Shown here: one piece after another, positions 36,625-45,202 of the stretch | Position numbering within the stretch: the first letter of the stretch is position 1 | Layout of the letters: the number at the start of each line of letters is the position of its first letter | NCBI GenBank assembly: GCA_021769135.1 | Contig: JAETTM010000021.1 | Location: forward strand, 1-57,659 | Source of the DNA: Lachnospiraceae bacterium | Lineage (GTDB): Bacteria; Bacillota; Clostridia; Lachnospirales; Lachnospiraceae | Length of the DNA stretch: 57,659 nt | Reading direction: 5' to 3' | Program-made: the position numbers and the translations under genes | The notes under the pieces: generated by a model | Seen by the model: the letters and a program-made list of their open reading frames with translations, nothing else | The model's database searches: none | What the model was told of the DNA's origin: nothing

Positions 36625-37376
36625 AAAGCAGTATTATCGAATGTGCCGGCGTGTGCAAATCCTTCAAGACCCCTGAAGGCGAACATCAGGTGATTAAGGA
36701 TTTCAATTTGCAGGCGAAAGAAAATGAATTTCTGGTGCTGTTCGGGCCGGGGCAATGCGGGAAGACGACCATGATAAATCTGATTGCGGGATTCGAAAAA
36801 GTGTCCGGCGGAAGCCTGAAATTTATGGGGAAAGAGATTACAAAACCGGATCCGTCAAGGGGCGTAGTATTTCAGTCCACAGCGCTATTCCCATGGATGA
36901 CGACTATGGGGAATGTGGAATATGGCCTGAAAATGGCAGGGGTAAAAAAGGAAGAGCGGCAGAAGCGCGCCCAGAACTATATCGATTTGGTGGGGCTGCA
37001 GGGTTTTGAGAAATCTTATCCGGTACAGCTTTCAGGGGGGATGCGCCAGCGCGTGGGAATCGCCAGGGCTTACTGCAATGAGCCCAAGGTGATGCTGATG
37101 GATGAACCGTTCGGCGCTTTGGATGCCCAGACCAGATATTTAATGCAAGAGGAACTGCAGCGTATCTGGGAAGCTGAAAAGAGGACGGTTATTTTCGTTA
37201 CCAATAACATTGAAGAGGCATTGTATCTGGCGGACAGGATTCTCGTATTGACGAATTGCCCGGCTACCGTGAAAAAGGAATATATTATCGACCTTCCTAG
37301 GCCGAGGAATCTGGTCTCTCCGGAATTCCTGGCGCTGCGTAAGGAGATTACAGGCATTATGGATAGTACATTATAG
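36597..37376 (+). CDS. ABC transporter ATPase 1, canonical signature but altered Walker A and H-loop
   Basis: ATPase of 259 residues of the SsuB/TauB type. Walker A is GPGQCGKTT (Lys 56), with Gln in place of the usual fourth-position Gly. The signature LSGGMRQR at about 145 is canonical, and Walker B is VMLMDEPFGALD. The H-loop reads VTNN where VTHD or ITHN is expected, so the switch His is Asn 203. The partner ATPase at 37434 has the opposite pattern. Together this suggests one working and one weakened nucleotide site. It starts within the end of permease 2. Confidence 0.92.
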   Translation: MSMEQERGIESSIIECAGVCKSFKTPEGEHQVIKDFNLQAKENEFLVLFGPGQCGKTTMINLIAGFEKVSGGSLKFMGKEITKPDPSRGVVFQSTALFPWMTTMGNVEYGLKMAGVKKEERQKRAQNYIDLVGLQGFEKSYPVQLSGGMRQRVGIARAYCNEPKVMLMDEPFGALDAQTRYLMQEELQRIWEAEKRTVIFVTNNIEEALYLADRILVLTNCPATVKKEYIIDLPRPRNLVSPEFLALRKEITGIMDSTL

Positions 37377-37433
37377 GCAATGGTGCAGCTATAGCCTTTG
37401 ATGTTTCAGGCTTTGAAAGGAGCACATTATAAA

Positions 37434-38177
37434 ATGAGTGAAAGAGCAAAAGTAAAGGTCAGAAACCTTACAAAAAAGTTTGGGGATCTGTTGGTGCTGG
37501 ACGATATGTCATTCGATGTAGAAGACGGCGACCTTTTGTGTGTGGTAGGGCCTACGGGATGCGGGAAAACTACTTTTTTGAACAGTCTGACAAAAATATA
37601 TGATATTACGGCGGGGGAGATTCTTCTGAACGATGAGAAGGTAGACCCGAGGAAGCAGAACATCGCCTATATTTTCCAGGGCGATTCCACCATGCCCTGG
37701 CTGACCGTGGAAGAGAACGTACGCTTCGGGCTGGATATAAAAAAGGTGCCGGAGGGAAAAAAGAAGGAGCAGGTGGAAAAATATCTGGAAATCGTAGGTC
37801 TTACGAAATACCGGAAATATTATCCTAAGCAGCTTTCGGCCAGCATGCTGCAGAGGGTCAGCATTGCAAGGGCATTTGCCACGGAACCGGAGCTTCTGTT
37901 GATGGATGAACCTTATGGGCAGTTGGATATTGAACTGCGCTTTAAGCTGGAGGATGAACTGGTAAAATTGTGGAAGCTGACGGGAACCACCGTTTTGTTC
38001 ATTACCCATAATATTGAGGAAGCGGTTTACTTGGGGAACAAAATTATGATATTGACCAATAAACCCACAACAGTGAAGAAGACTATCATCAATGCTTTGC
38101 CCAGGCCCAGGGATATCGCCGCTCCGGAATTTGTGGAGCTGAGAAATCAGGTGACGGAGCTGATTAAATGGTGGTAG
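37434..38177 (+). CDS. ABC transporter ATPase 2, degenerate signature but intact H-loop
   Basis: ATPase of about 247 residues. Walker A is canonical, GPTGCGKTT (Lys 45), Q-loop IFQGDSTMPW, Walker B LLLMDEPYGQLD and H-loop ITHN (His 192). The ABC signature is LSASMLQR at about 134 instead of LSGGxxQR. It differs throughout from ATPase 1 and so is not a simple duplicate. The ATG at 37434 has AAGGAG 12 bases upstream. The gene lies 57 bases after ATPase 1 and 32 bases before the first sulfatase. Confidence 0.92.
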   Translation: MSERAKVKVRNLTKKFGDLLVLDDMSFDVEDGDLLCVVGPTGCGKTTFLNSLTKIYDITAGEILLNDEKVDPRKQNIAYIFQGDSTMPWLTVEENVRFGLDIKKVPEGKKKEQVEKYLEIVGLTKYRKYYPKQLSASMLQRVSIARAFATEPELLLMDEPYGQLDIELRFKLEDELVKLWKLTGTTVLFITHNIEEAVYLGNKIMILTNKPTTVKKTIINALPRPRDIAAPEFVELRNQVTELIKWW

Positions 38178-38209
38178 AACGTAGGATATAAGCGAAAGGA
38201 AGAAATGAA

Positions 38210-39673
38210 ATGAGAGCAATTACCATAATGTACGATTCTTTGAATCGCAAATACCTCCCCTGTTATGGGGATATGGTATCTGTTATGCCCAATTTCCGGA
38301 GATTGCAGGAAAAAACGGTGACTTTTGACCGGTTTTATGTGGGAAGCCTTCCGTGCATTCCGGCAAGGCGTGAGCTGCATACGGGCCGCTATAATTTTAT
38401 GCACCGGTGCTGGGGGCCATTGGAGCCTTTTGACGATTCGGTGGCTGTGGATTTGGGCAGGCATGGGGTATATTCCCATTGCGTAACGGACCATGCCCAT
38501 TACTGGCAGGAGGGAGGCAGCACCTACCATACGAAGTTTACCACCTGCGAAATGATACGGGGACAGGAAGGGGATTTCTGGAAAGGGGAAGTGAAAGGAT
38601 TTAAAGAAAATCTGGATTTACACCGCCAGGATGAAGTTAACCGGTTTTATATGGAGCCGGAGGAAAACCATCCCCATGTGAAAACATGCCGGGCAGGGCT
38701 GGAATTTCTGGAAAAAAATTATAAAGAGGATAACTGGTATCTGCATATTGAGTATTTCGACCCTCACGAACCGTATTTTGTACCGGAAAAATATAAGAAG
38801 CTGTATACGGAGCAGGATGCCCCTTTTGACTGGCCGTTTTATGGGGAAGTGGAAGAAGGGAGCAGGGAAGTGGAAGAGGCCCGTACCAATTACCGCGCGG
38901 TTTTGTCCATGATGGATTATTATCTCGGGAAAGTGCTGGATTTTATGGACGAACACGATATGTGGAAGGATACAATGCTGATTGTAAATACGGACCATGG
39001 CTATATGTTGGGGGAACACGGCTATTTCGGGAAAAATTATATGCCCTGCTTTGAAGAAATTGTACATACGCCGTTTTTCCTCTGGGTGCCGGAAATCGGC
39101 CATGCCGGGGAACGGAGGGGGCAGCTTTGCCAGACTATCGATATCGCGCCGACTATTTTGGATTATTTCGGCATTGAACCGGATAAAGATATGAAAGGGA
39201 AATCCTTGCTCCCTGTGCTGGAAAACAATGAGAAAATCCATGACTATATTTTGTTCGGCTATTTTGGGAAGCATGTGAATATAACGGACGGCAGATATGT
39301 GTATATGCGCAGCGGGCGAAAGGCGGACGGCTGCCTGAACAATTATACGGTAGTGCCCCTGCATATGTTCCATCCTTTTTCGGTAGAAGAATTATCGAAG
39401 ACGGAGAGGGAGCTGACGGATGAGTTCGGGTTTACGAAGGGCGTTCCGGTGATGAAAATACCGGCCGAGGGAGCTTCGTCCCCTAACAATACGTGTTATC
39501 AGTTTGAAGAACATATGAAATATGGGGATTTGCTGTTTGACCTTGAAGAGGATGGGAAGCAGCGCAGCCCAATGAAAGATGCGGCGTTGGAGCAGAAAAT
39601 GATAGAAGCGATGAGGCGGCTGATGGCGGAAAACGAAGCGCCAAAGGAATTGTATGAAAGAATCGGGATTTAG
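38210..39673 (+). CDS. Sulfatase 1 (formylglycine type, CxPAR)
   Basis: Predicted sulfate-ester hydrolase of 487 residues in the alkaline-phosphatase superfamily. The active-site motif is CIPARRELHTGR, with Cys 49 to be oxidised to formylglycine. Metal-binding residues are visible in NTDHGYMLGEHGYFGKN and in the early MYDS. There is no signal peptide, so it should be cytosolic. The fourth motif residue is Ala rather than the more common Ser. Maturation needs an anaerobic sulfatase-maturating enzyme, not encoded in the window. Substrate unknown; the importer upstream is the likely source. Confidence 0.9.
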   Translation: MRAITIMYDSLNRKYLPCYGDMVSVMPNFRRLQEKTVTFDRFYVGSLPCIPARRELHTGRYNFMHRCWGPLEPFDDSVAVDLGRHGVYSHCVTDHAHYWQEGGSTYHTKFTTCEMIRGQEGDFWKGEVKGFKENLDLHRQDEVNRFYMEPEENHPHVKTCRAGLEFLEKNYKEDNWYLHIEYFDPHEPYFVPEKYKKLYTEQDAPFDWPFYGEVEEGSREVEEARTNYRAVLSMMDYYLGKVLDFMDEHDMWKDTMLIVNTDHGYMLGEHGYFGKNYMPCFEEIVHTPFFLWVPEIGHAGERRGQLCQTIDIAPTILDYFGIEPDKDMKGKSLLPVLENNEKIHDYILFGYFGKHVNITDGRYVYMRSGRKADGCLNNYTVVPLHMFHPFSVEELSKTERELTDEFGFTKGVPVMKIPAEGASSPNNTCYQFEEHMKYGDLLFDLEEDGKQRSPMKDAALEQKMIEAMRRLMAENEAPKELYERIGI

Positions 39674-39691
39674 AAAAAGGGGTGATATAAG

Positions 39692-41173
39692 ATGGAACAG
39701 AAACCACTGAATATTGTGTGGTTTTGTACGGACCAACAGAGATGGGATACTATCGGATGCCTTGGGAATCCGTATATTAAGACGCCGAATATCGACAAGT
39801 TCGTATCGGAAGGGGTGGCATTTACCAGGGCATATACCCAGGCACCGGTATGTACGCCCAGCCGTTCCTGCTTTCTGACAGGAAGATATCCCAAGACTAC
39901 GAAAGCATTTTATAATGGGAATGATACTTATTCAAAGGATGAGAAGCTTGTGACGAAGCTGCTTTCGGAAGAGGGATATGTCTGCGGGCTTTCCGGGAAA
40001 CTCCATCTGACCTCGGCTCAGGGCAGGATGGAAAAACGTACCGATGACGGGTACAGCTATATGCAGTGGAGCGAGCATCCTAACGATGACTGGCTGAATG
40101 GGGAGAACGATTATCAAAACTGGCTGAAGGAAAAAGGGTTGAAATGGGCGGATATTTATGGTGGGAAATATACGAGCATGGCCACCTGGCCGCCGACGCC
40201 TAATCCCAATTTTACGGGCAAGACGGTGGGCGTTCCCGCACAGTACCATCAGACGACCTGGTGCGTAGAGAAGGCCATTGAATTTATCGAAGAAAACAGA
40301 GGAAAAGGGCATCCCTGGCTAATCAGCCTGAACCCTTATGACCCCCATCCGCCTCTGGACCCGCCCCAGGAGTATAAGGACAGGCTGAAGGTGGAGGATA
40401 TGCCGCTGCCCCTTTGGAAAGAGGGGGAATTGGACAATAAGCCGCCCCATCAGCAGAAGGATTTTTATCAGGGCGGACAGGATGGGCAGGCGGAGCCTTT
40501 CCCCGAACTGAGCGATGAGGAAAAAAGGGAACACTTCCGGGATTATTATGCGGAAATTGAACTGATAGATGATCAATTCGGTAGGCTGATGGATTATTTG
40601 GACCGGGTAGGGGAACGGGAGAATACGGTAGTCATTTATATGAGCGACCATGGGGAGATGAATGGAGATCATGGGTTGTATTGGAAGGGAGCGTATTTTT
40701 ATGAAGCCCTGACCCATGTTCCGCTGATTATTTCCTGCCCTTCCAGAATATTGAAGGGGGTAAAATCCAATGCACTGGTGGAGCTGGTGGATTTGGCGCC
40801 CACGCTGATGGAGCTGGCCGGATTTGAAGTGCCCTATTACATGCAGGGAAAAAGCCTGGCGCCCATCCTCACGGGCAAAGCGGATAAGGATTACCATAAG
40901 GATTCGGTGTATTCGGAATATTACCATTGCCTGAAAGGAACCCACGAGGATATTTATGCAACCATGTATTTTGATGGAAGGTATAAGATTGTGAACTATC
41001 ATGGGAAGGATTACGGGGAATTGTATGATTTGGAAAAAGACCCCTGCGAATTTGAAAATCTGTGGGATGCGGAGGGTTATGAGGAACTGAAAAACCGGCT
41101 GATTAAGAAGAATTTTGATAGTGCTATATTGAAAAATATGGATTTTTCTATGCATTTGGTGAATGAGTATTAA
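39692..41173 (+). CDS. Sulfatase 2 (formylglycine type, CTPSR)
   Basis: Second sulfatase, 493 residues. The motif CTPSRSCFLTGRYP is canonical (Cys 54). Metal-site residues appear in CTDQQRWD (Asp 14) and MSDHGEMNGDHGLYWKG. It also has the LYDLEKDPCEFENLW tail typical of sulfatases. No signal peptide is visible. It lies 18 bases after sulfatase 1 and is the last gene of the operon. The two enzymes differ strongly, so they probably remove different sulfate groups or act in sequence. Confidence 0.93.
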   Translation: MEQKPLNIVWFCTDQQRWDTIGCLGNPYIKTPNIDKFVSEGVAFTRAYTQAPVCTPSRSCFLTGRYPKTTKAFYNGNDTYSKDEKLVTKLLSEEGYVCGLSGKLHLTSAQGRMEKRTDDGYSYMQWSEHPNDDWLNGENDYQNWLKEKGLKWADIYGGKYTSMATWPPTPNPNFTGKTVGVPAQYHQTTWCVEKAIEFIEENRGKGHPWLISLNPYDPHPPLDPPQEYKDRLKVEDMPLPLWKEGELDNKPPHQQKDFYQGGQDGQAEPFPELSDEEKREHFRDYYAEIELIDDQFGRLMDYLDRVGERENTVVIYMSDHGEMNGDHGLYWKGAYFYEALTHVPLIISCPSRILKGVKSNALVELVDLAPTLMELAGFEVPYYMQGKSLAPILTGKADKDYHKDSVYSEYYHCLKGTHEDIYATMYFDGRYKIVNYHGKDYGELYDLEKDPCEFENLWDAEGYEELKNRLIKKNFDSAILKNMDFSMHLVNEY

Positions 41174-41186
41174 GGAAGGCGGACGG

Positions 41187-41413
41187 AAGAGCGGGTATGG
41201 GCAGAGCGTTTTGCTGCTGGGTTTTCCGCCGGGCTTTGCTAAGCAGAATGGGGAGGGGCTGGATGCCGTCCGGGCCGTCTGCAAGTGCCATCCGTAGCAC
41301 GTGCAGACTAACCGCGGCGTCCGTGCCGCGGTTTCCCTGGGTTGTGCGCATTCTGCTAAGCAAAGCCGCGGCGGAAAACGAAGCAGCAAAACGCTCTGCC
41401 CATACCCGCTCTT
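41187..41413. repeat. 227-nt near-palindromic element with inner hairpins
   Basis: Arms 41187-41250 and 41349-41413 are inverted copies of about 64 bases with only a few mismatches. The 98-base centre holds two more hairpins: GTCTGCA 41277-41283 with TGCAGAC 41302-41308, and a perfect AACCGCGGC 41310-41318 with GCCGCGGTT 41325-41333. It is more GC-rich than its surroundings. Open frames across it on both strands are products of the palindrome, not genes. It may be a MITE-like repeat, a strong terminator of the sulfatase operon, or a structured RNA. The stretch to 41685 holds nothing else I recognise. Confidence 0.8.
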
Positions 41414-41685
41414 CCTGGCGTTCTTTGGGAGGGATGAGGTGGTTTGGCGGAGGGAGTATGAATTGTATGCCTACAGTTTAATGCAGGATTTTATCATTCT
41501 CGCAGCGTCCGCCTCCATTAACCTAATAACATTGAAGGCTGAACTGTTGCCGGCATACGGAGATTTTATTAGGGAAAGTTTGATATTATATGGCCTTTAT
41601 AATATAATATAGGAATCGAAGGGATATGGTTTTTTGGAAGTTGCATAATTGTAATTATTTTAGCGGAACAGAAAGGGGCTTGGAT

Positions 41686-43353
41686 ATGGAGTTTAAGGTT
41701 GGGGTTGGGAAATCCGATTTTGAAGCGTTGCGCAGGGCGGGTAATTATTATGTAGATAAAACCAGGTTCCTATACGAACTTGTGGAGGATACGGATAATG
41801 AAGTGGCTCTTTTTACGAGACCAAGGAGATTTGGCAAGACTCTGATGATGAGTATGATGGAGAATTTTTTTAGCATAAGAAAAGATAGCCGGGATATTTT
41901 TGAGGGTCTTGAGATAACGGGCTACAAAGAATTTTGTGATAAATGGATGAATCAGTATCCGGTGCTGTTTGTGTCTTTAAAGGATATTGAGGCGGAGGAC
42001 TTTAATGGCGCATATGACATGTTAAAGGCCAGACTGGCTGATGTCTGTAAGAAGCTTTCTGATTTGGCAGATAATGATAAGGTCAATAGATTTGATGCTG
42101 AAACGTTTATCAGGCTGGAATCCCAGATGGGCGGTCTTTCGGATGTAAAGAATGCTTTAAAAACGATTATGCGCATGATGCATGACGTATATGGAAAGAA
42201 AGTACTGCTTTTCATTGATGAATACGATGTTCCCCTTGCGAAGGCGAGCGAGAAAGGTATAGGGGAAAACGGCTTTTATCCGGCTATGCTGGATGTGATA
42301 AAAGATATGCTGGGCACATCTTTAAAAGATAATGAATACCTTGCGTTTGCCGTTATCACAGGATGCCTGCGCATTGCGAAAGAGAGTATTTTTACAGGTA
42401 CAAATAATTTTGCCTCTTATTCCGTGTTGGATGAGGATTTTTCGGAATACTTCGGATTCACAGAGAAAGAAGTGACGGACATGCTGAAAGCTGCCGACAG
42501 GGCGGATAAGGCTGATGCCATAAAGGAGTGGTATGACGGGTATGTTTTTGGAAACAGTTCAGTGTACTGCCCATGGGATGTGATGAATTATATGTCGGCG
42601 TTAAGGAAAAGGAAAGACGCAAAACCTAAAAATTACTGGAAGAATACCAGTCATAACGGAATCCTCCTTTCTTTTGTAAACAGGACAGATTTTAAAGTGA
42701 AAAGCAAGTTCGAAACCCTCATGAATGGCGGTACAATTGTCCAGACAATTTCGGACGAACTGACTTATGATACGCTTCATTCCTCTGAAGATAATCTGTG
42801 GAGCGTGATTCTGATGACGGGATATCTCACTAAAGCCAATGCCGATGAAGCGGGGGAGAGGGTGAGGCTCAAAATACCAAACAGAGAAATAGATTCTATT
42901 TTTGAGGATGCGGTTGTGGCACACTTTAAAAATACAATAGATAACAGTGTGCAGAAGGCCATGATGGAAGCCTTTTGGAAAGGAGATGGAGAAAAGGCGT
43001 CCGGGATGCTTTCGGAGCTTTTGTGGAAAACTATAAGCTATCATGATTACCATGAGGATTACTATCACACTTTTCTTGCCGGGGCGTTCGTAGGGCTGGG
43101 GTATGAAGTGGAATCCAATCGGGAGAAAGGGCTTGGAAGACCGGATATTTTGCTAAAAGATGATGACAACCGCAGGGTGATTGTCATAGAGGCTAAGAGG
43201 TCCGGGTATGAGGCGGACATGGAAAAGGACTGCGATGAAGCGCTCCGACAGATTAGCACAGGGAAATATGCGGAGGGATTGTATGGATACGGACAGATAC
43301 TCTGCTATGGAATTGCCTTTTTTCAAAAACAGGCAAAGGTAAAAAGAATGTAA
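41686..43353 (+). CDS. AAA-ATPase with C-terminal PD-(D/E)XK nuclease-like domain (DUF1703 family)
   Basis: Protein of 555 residues of a family widespread and often multi-copy in gut Clostridia and Bacteroidetes. The N-terminus MEFKVGVGKSDFEALRRAGN is followed by Walker A RPRRFGKT (Lys 51) and Walker B KVLLFIDEYDVPLAKA. The C-terminal part has GRPDILLKDDDNRRVIVIEAKRS, a PD-(D/E)XK core that looks complete. The ATG 41686 has AAAGGGG upstream; an upstream extension to 41626 is rejected. The biological role is unknown, and a defence or mobile-element role has been suggested for related proteins. It is intact, unlike the copy at 22871-23765. Confidence 0.82.
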   Translation: MEFKVGVGKSDFEALRRAGNYYVDKTRFLYELVEDTDNEVALFTRPRRFGKTLMMSMMENFFSIRKDSRDIFEGLEITGYKEFCDKWMNQYPVLFVSLKDIEAEDFNGAYDMLKARLADVCKKLSDLADNDKVNRFDAETFIRLESQMGGLSDVKNALKTIMRMMHDVYGKKVLLFIDEYDVPLAKASEKGIGENGFYPAMLDVIKDMLGTSLKDNEYLAFAVITGCLRIAKESIFTGTNNFASYSVLDEDFSEYFGFTEKEVTDMLKAADRADKADAIKEWYDGYVFGNSSVYCPWDVMNYMSALRKRKDAKPKNYWKNTSHNGILLSFVNRTDFKVKSKFETLMNGGTIVQTISDELTYDTLHSSEDNLWSVILMTGYLTKANADEAGERVRLKIPNREIDSIFEDAVVAHFKNTIDNSVQKAMMEAFWKGDGEKASGMLSELLWKTISYHDYHEDYYHTFLAGAFVGLGYEVESNREKGLGRPDILLKDDDNRRVIVIEAKRSGYEADMEKDCDEALRQISTGKYAEGLYGYGQILCYGIAFFQKQAKVKRM

Positions 43354-43386
43354 GTATTTGAATTCCATAGGATTTAGTGGCAATAC

Positions 43387-43414
43387 TTGACAATATAAAA
43401 GGATGTTATATAAT
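43387..43414 (+). promoter_or_regulatory. Consensus promoter of the rubredoxin-fusion gene
   Basis: Perfect -35 TTGACA at 43387-43392 and perfect -10 TATAAT at 43409-43414, 16 bases apart. Shortly downstream AATAAT and ATTATT form a short inverted repeat (about 43420-43437) that could be an operator. Confidence 0.65.
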
Positions 43415-43490
43415 AGGAATAATTACTAATATTATTTGATTTATATGATAATCACATGGAGCAGCTGTAAAAAGAGCGGAAAGGAGAATT

Positions 43491-44150
43491 ATGGATACAA
43501 ATATTTTCAGAAAGATGTCATATGGTGTATATATTGTTACATCGATGGATGGTGAGAGGCCTGTGGGGTGTACGGCGAACAGCATTATGCAGATAACATC
43601 GGCACCGGCCACGGTGGCTATCAGCATTAACCATGATAATTATACCAACGGCTGTATCGAGAAAGCGGGGAAGTTTGCATTCTCCATCATCGCAGAGAAC
43701 TCCGATGCCAAACTGATTGGCAATTTCGGATTCCGTTCCAGCAAGGATGCGGATAAGTTCGATGGGGTAGATTATGAAATGGTGCAGGGTGTGCCCGTTG
43801 TGAAAGGCACATGCGGCTATGTGGTATGCAAGGTTATCAATAAAATGGAGACGGAGACCCATACGGTTTTCCTGGGTGAAGTGATAGACGGGGAAGTTTA
43901 TGACGGCGGGGCAGAGGCCATGACTTATGCATATTACCATAAAGTGGTAAAGGGAAAGAGCCCGAAAAATGCCCCCACTTATCTTCCGGAGGAAGGAGAG
44001 GATAAGAGCGCAAAAGCGCCGGAAGAGGAAAAGAAAAAAGAGAAATATATTTGCCAGGTATGCGGGTATGTATATGAAGGAGAGTCTTTGCCGGAAGACT
44101 ATAAATGCCCGATTTGCGGCGTAGGGGCGGACAGGTTTAAAAAAGCTTAA
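43491..44150 (+). CDS. High-molecular-weight rubredoxin (flavin reductase domain plus rubredoxin)
   Basis: Fusion of 219 residues. Residues 1-150 are an FMN-binding flavin reductase/flavoredoxin-like domain ([22 protein letters not shown]). After a charged linker, a rubredoxin domain with both CxxC knuckles (CQVCGYVY and CPICGVG) binds one iron. In Moorella the like-named Hrb passes electrons from NADH to the flavodiiron protein FprA to reduce NO or oxygen; that partner is not in the window. Its strong promoter fits an induced protective role. Confidence 0.88.
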   Translation: MDTNIFRKMSYGVYIVTSMDGERPVGCTANSIMQITSAPATVAISINHDNYTNGCIEKAGKFAFSIIAENSDAKLIGNFGFRSSKDADKFDGVDYEMVQGVPVVKGTCGYVVCKVINKMETETHTVFLGEVIDGEVYDGGAEAMTYAYYHKVVKGKSPKNAPTYLPEEGEDKSAKAPEEEKKKEKYICQVCGYVYEGESLPEDYKCPICGVGADRFKKA

Positions 44151-44155
44151 TGGGA

Positions 44156-44199
44156 TGGGCCGTCAGATTTGTGTGGACACGATTTGGCGGCCCATTTTT
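44156..44199 (+). terminator. Intrinsic terminator after the rubredoxin-fusion gene
   Basis: Stem 44156-44165 with 44185-44194, 10 bp including one G-U, then TTTTT. Confidence 0.8.
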
Positions 44200-44278
44200 G
44201 CAGGGGAGGCAAATCTACCGTTGCTTGCAATGAGTATATGGTGTAAAATCCAGAATGTCAACTTAATTTAAAAAGAGG

Positions 44279-44308
44279 TTGACAAACTAAAAGAAGAGGT
44301 GTTATGAT
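44279..44308 (+). promoter_or_regulatory. Probable promoter of the DUF1284 gene
   Basis: Perfect -35 TTGACA at 44279-44284, 18-base spacer, -10 TATGAT at 44303-44308 (five of six). Confidence 0.55.
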
Positions 44309-44355
44309 TTTTTCAACAAGAGCAAACAGATGGGGAGAGGAGTATCATTATAAAT

Positions 44356-44721
44356 ATGGGAATTTATAGGATTAGGGCGCATCATGGGATGTGCCTTGCC
44401 TATTTTAAGGGCGAAGGATACAGCGAGGAATTTACAGAACATATGCATAGGATAAAAAGGGAACTGGAAAATAATCCTGAGGTGGCGATTATTAATGAAA
44501 CGGATGATATTTGCGGGCATTGTCCCAATAATCTTTCCGGCATCTGCACAAGTATGGATAAGGTAGAGAAGTATGATAATAAAGTGCTGGGCTTATGCGG
44601 CTTAGAGGCCGGGGCGGTACTGGAATGGAAGGTATTTGAGGGGCTGGTGAAGGAAAGGATTTTGGATTCGGGGAAAAGGCATGGGGTATGCGGCGGATGC
44701 CAGTGGGAGCATCTGTGTTAG
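44356..44721 (+). CDS. DUF1284 domain protein
   Basis: Cysteine-rich protein of 121 residues with the DUF1284 opening RIRAHHGMCLAYFKGEGYS. The cysteines are arranged as DICGHCPNN, GICTS, GLCGLE and a closing VCGGCQWEHLC, consistent with a metal or iron-sulfur site. The role is unknown. It stands between the rubredoxin-fusion and feoA genes, which hints at iron or redox biology; this is context only. The ATG at 44356 has GAGGAG further upstream than usual. Confidence 0.8.
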   Translation: MGIYRIRAHHGMCLAYFKGEGYSEEFTEHMHRIKRELENNPEVAIINETDDICGHCPNNLSGICTSMDKVEKYDNKVLGLCGLEAGAVLEWKVFEGLVKERILDSGKRHGVCGGCQWEHLC

Positions 44722-44881
44722 GAAATATTAGCGCCATAACATTCTTCCTCGCATTCCCGCTTGCGCCATGGGCAATATGAACCTGCCTGCATAAGCTATA
44801 TATAGAGGATAGAATCGGGAGAGGCCTGGAAAAGGTAATGGAGAGATATGATTTCCGGGCTTTGAAGAAATGGAGGTATGG

Positions 44882-45202
44882 ATGGAAAAGGCGAATGCAA
44901 GAGCGGAAAATTGGAGCGGGGAAAATCTGGATAGCGGAAGCTTAACCCCTATTAGCCTGAATTTGCTTAAGCCAGGGGAAAAGGGAAGGATTGCCCGGAT
45001 ATCATTGGGGGAGAATACAAAAGGAAAACTGCAGGATATGGGGTTTATGCAGGGAAGCTTGGTGGAATGCGCATATAGAAGCCCGTTCGGCGATCCGACC
45101 GCATATTTCGTGAAAGGCGTATTAATCGCCATAAGGAGCGAGGAAGCGGGTAAGATTTATATAGAGAAGGAACAGGAAATGGAGAGGCGGCAATGGGCTT
45201 GA
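44882..45202 (+). CDS. feoA: Ferrous iron transport protein A
   Basis: Small SH3-like protein of about 106 residues that assists FeoB. It has the core LLKPGEKGRIARISLGE, GKLQDMGFMQGSLVECAYRSPFGDPTAYFVKGVLIAIR, and an N-terminal tail of about 25 residues beyond the domain. ATG 44882 has GGAGG at 44872-44876. It overlaps feoB by 10 bases, as usual for feoAB operons. Confidence 0.9.
   Translation: MEKANARAENWSGENLDSGSLTPISLNLLKPGEKGRIARISLGENTKGKLQDMGFMQGSLVECAYRSPFGDPTAYFVKGVLIAIRSEEAGKIYIEKEQEMERRQWA

Noticed and set aside
41148-41481. Open frames on both strands over the palindromic element
   Set aside because: They mirror the inverted repeat, lack ribosome sites and have compositions unlike their neighbours; best seen as by-products of the palindrome.
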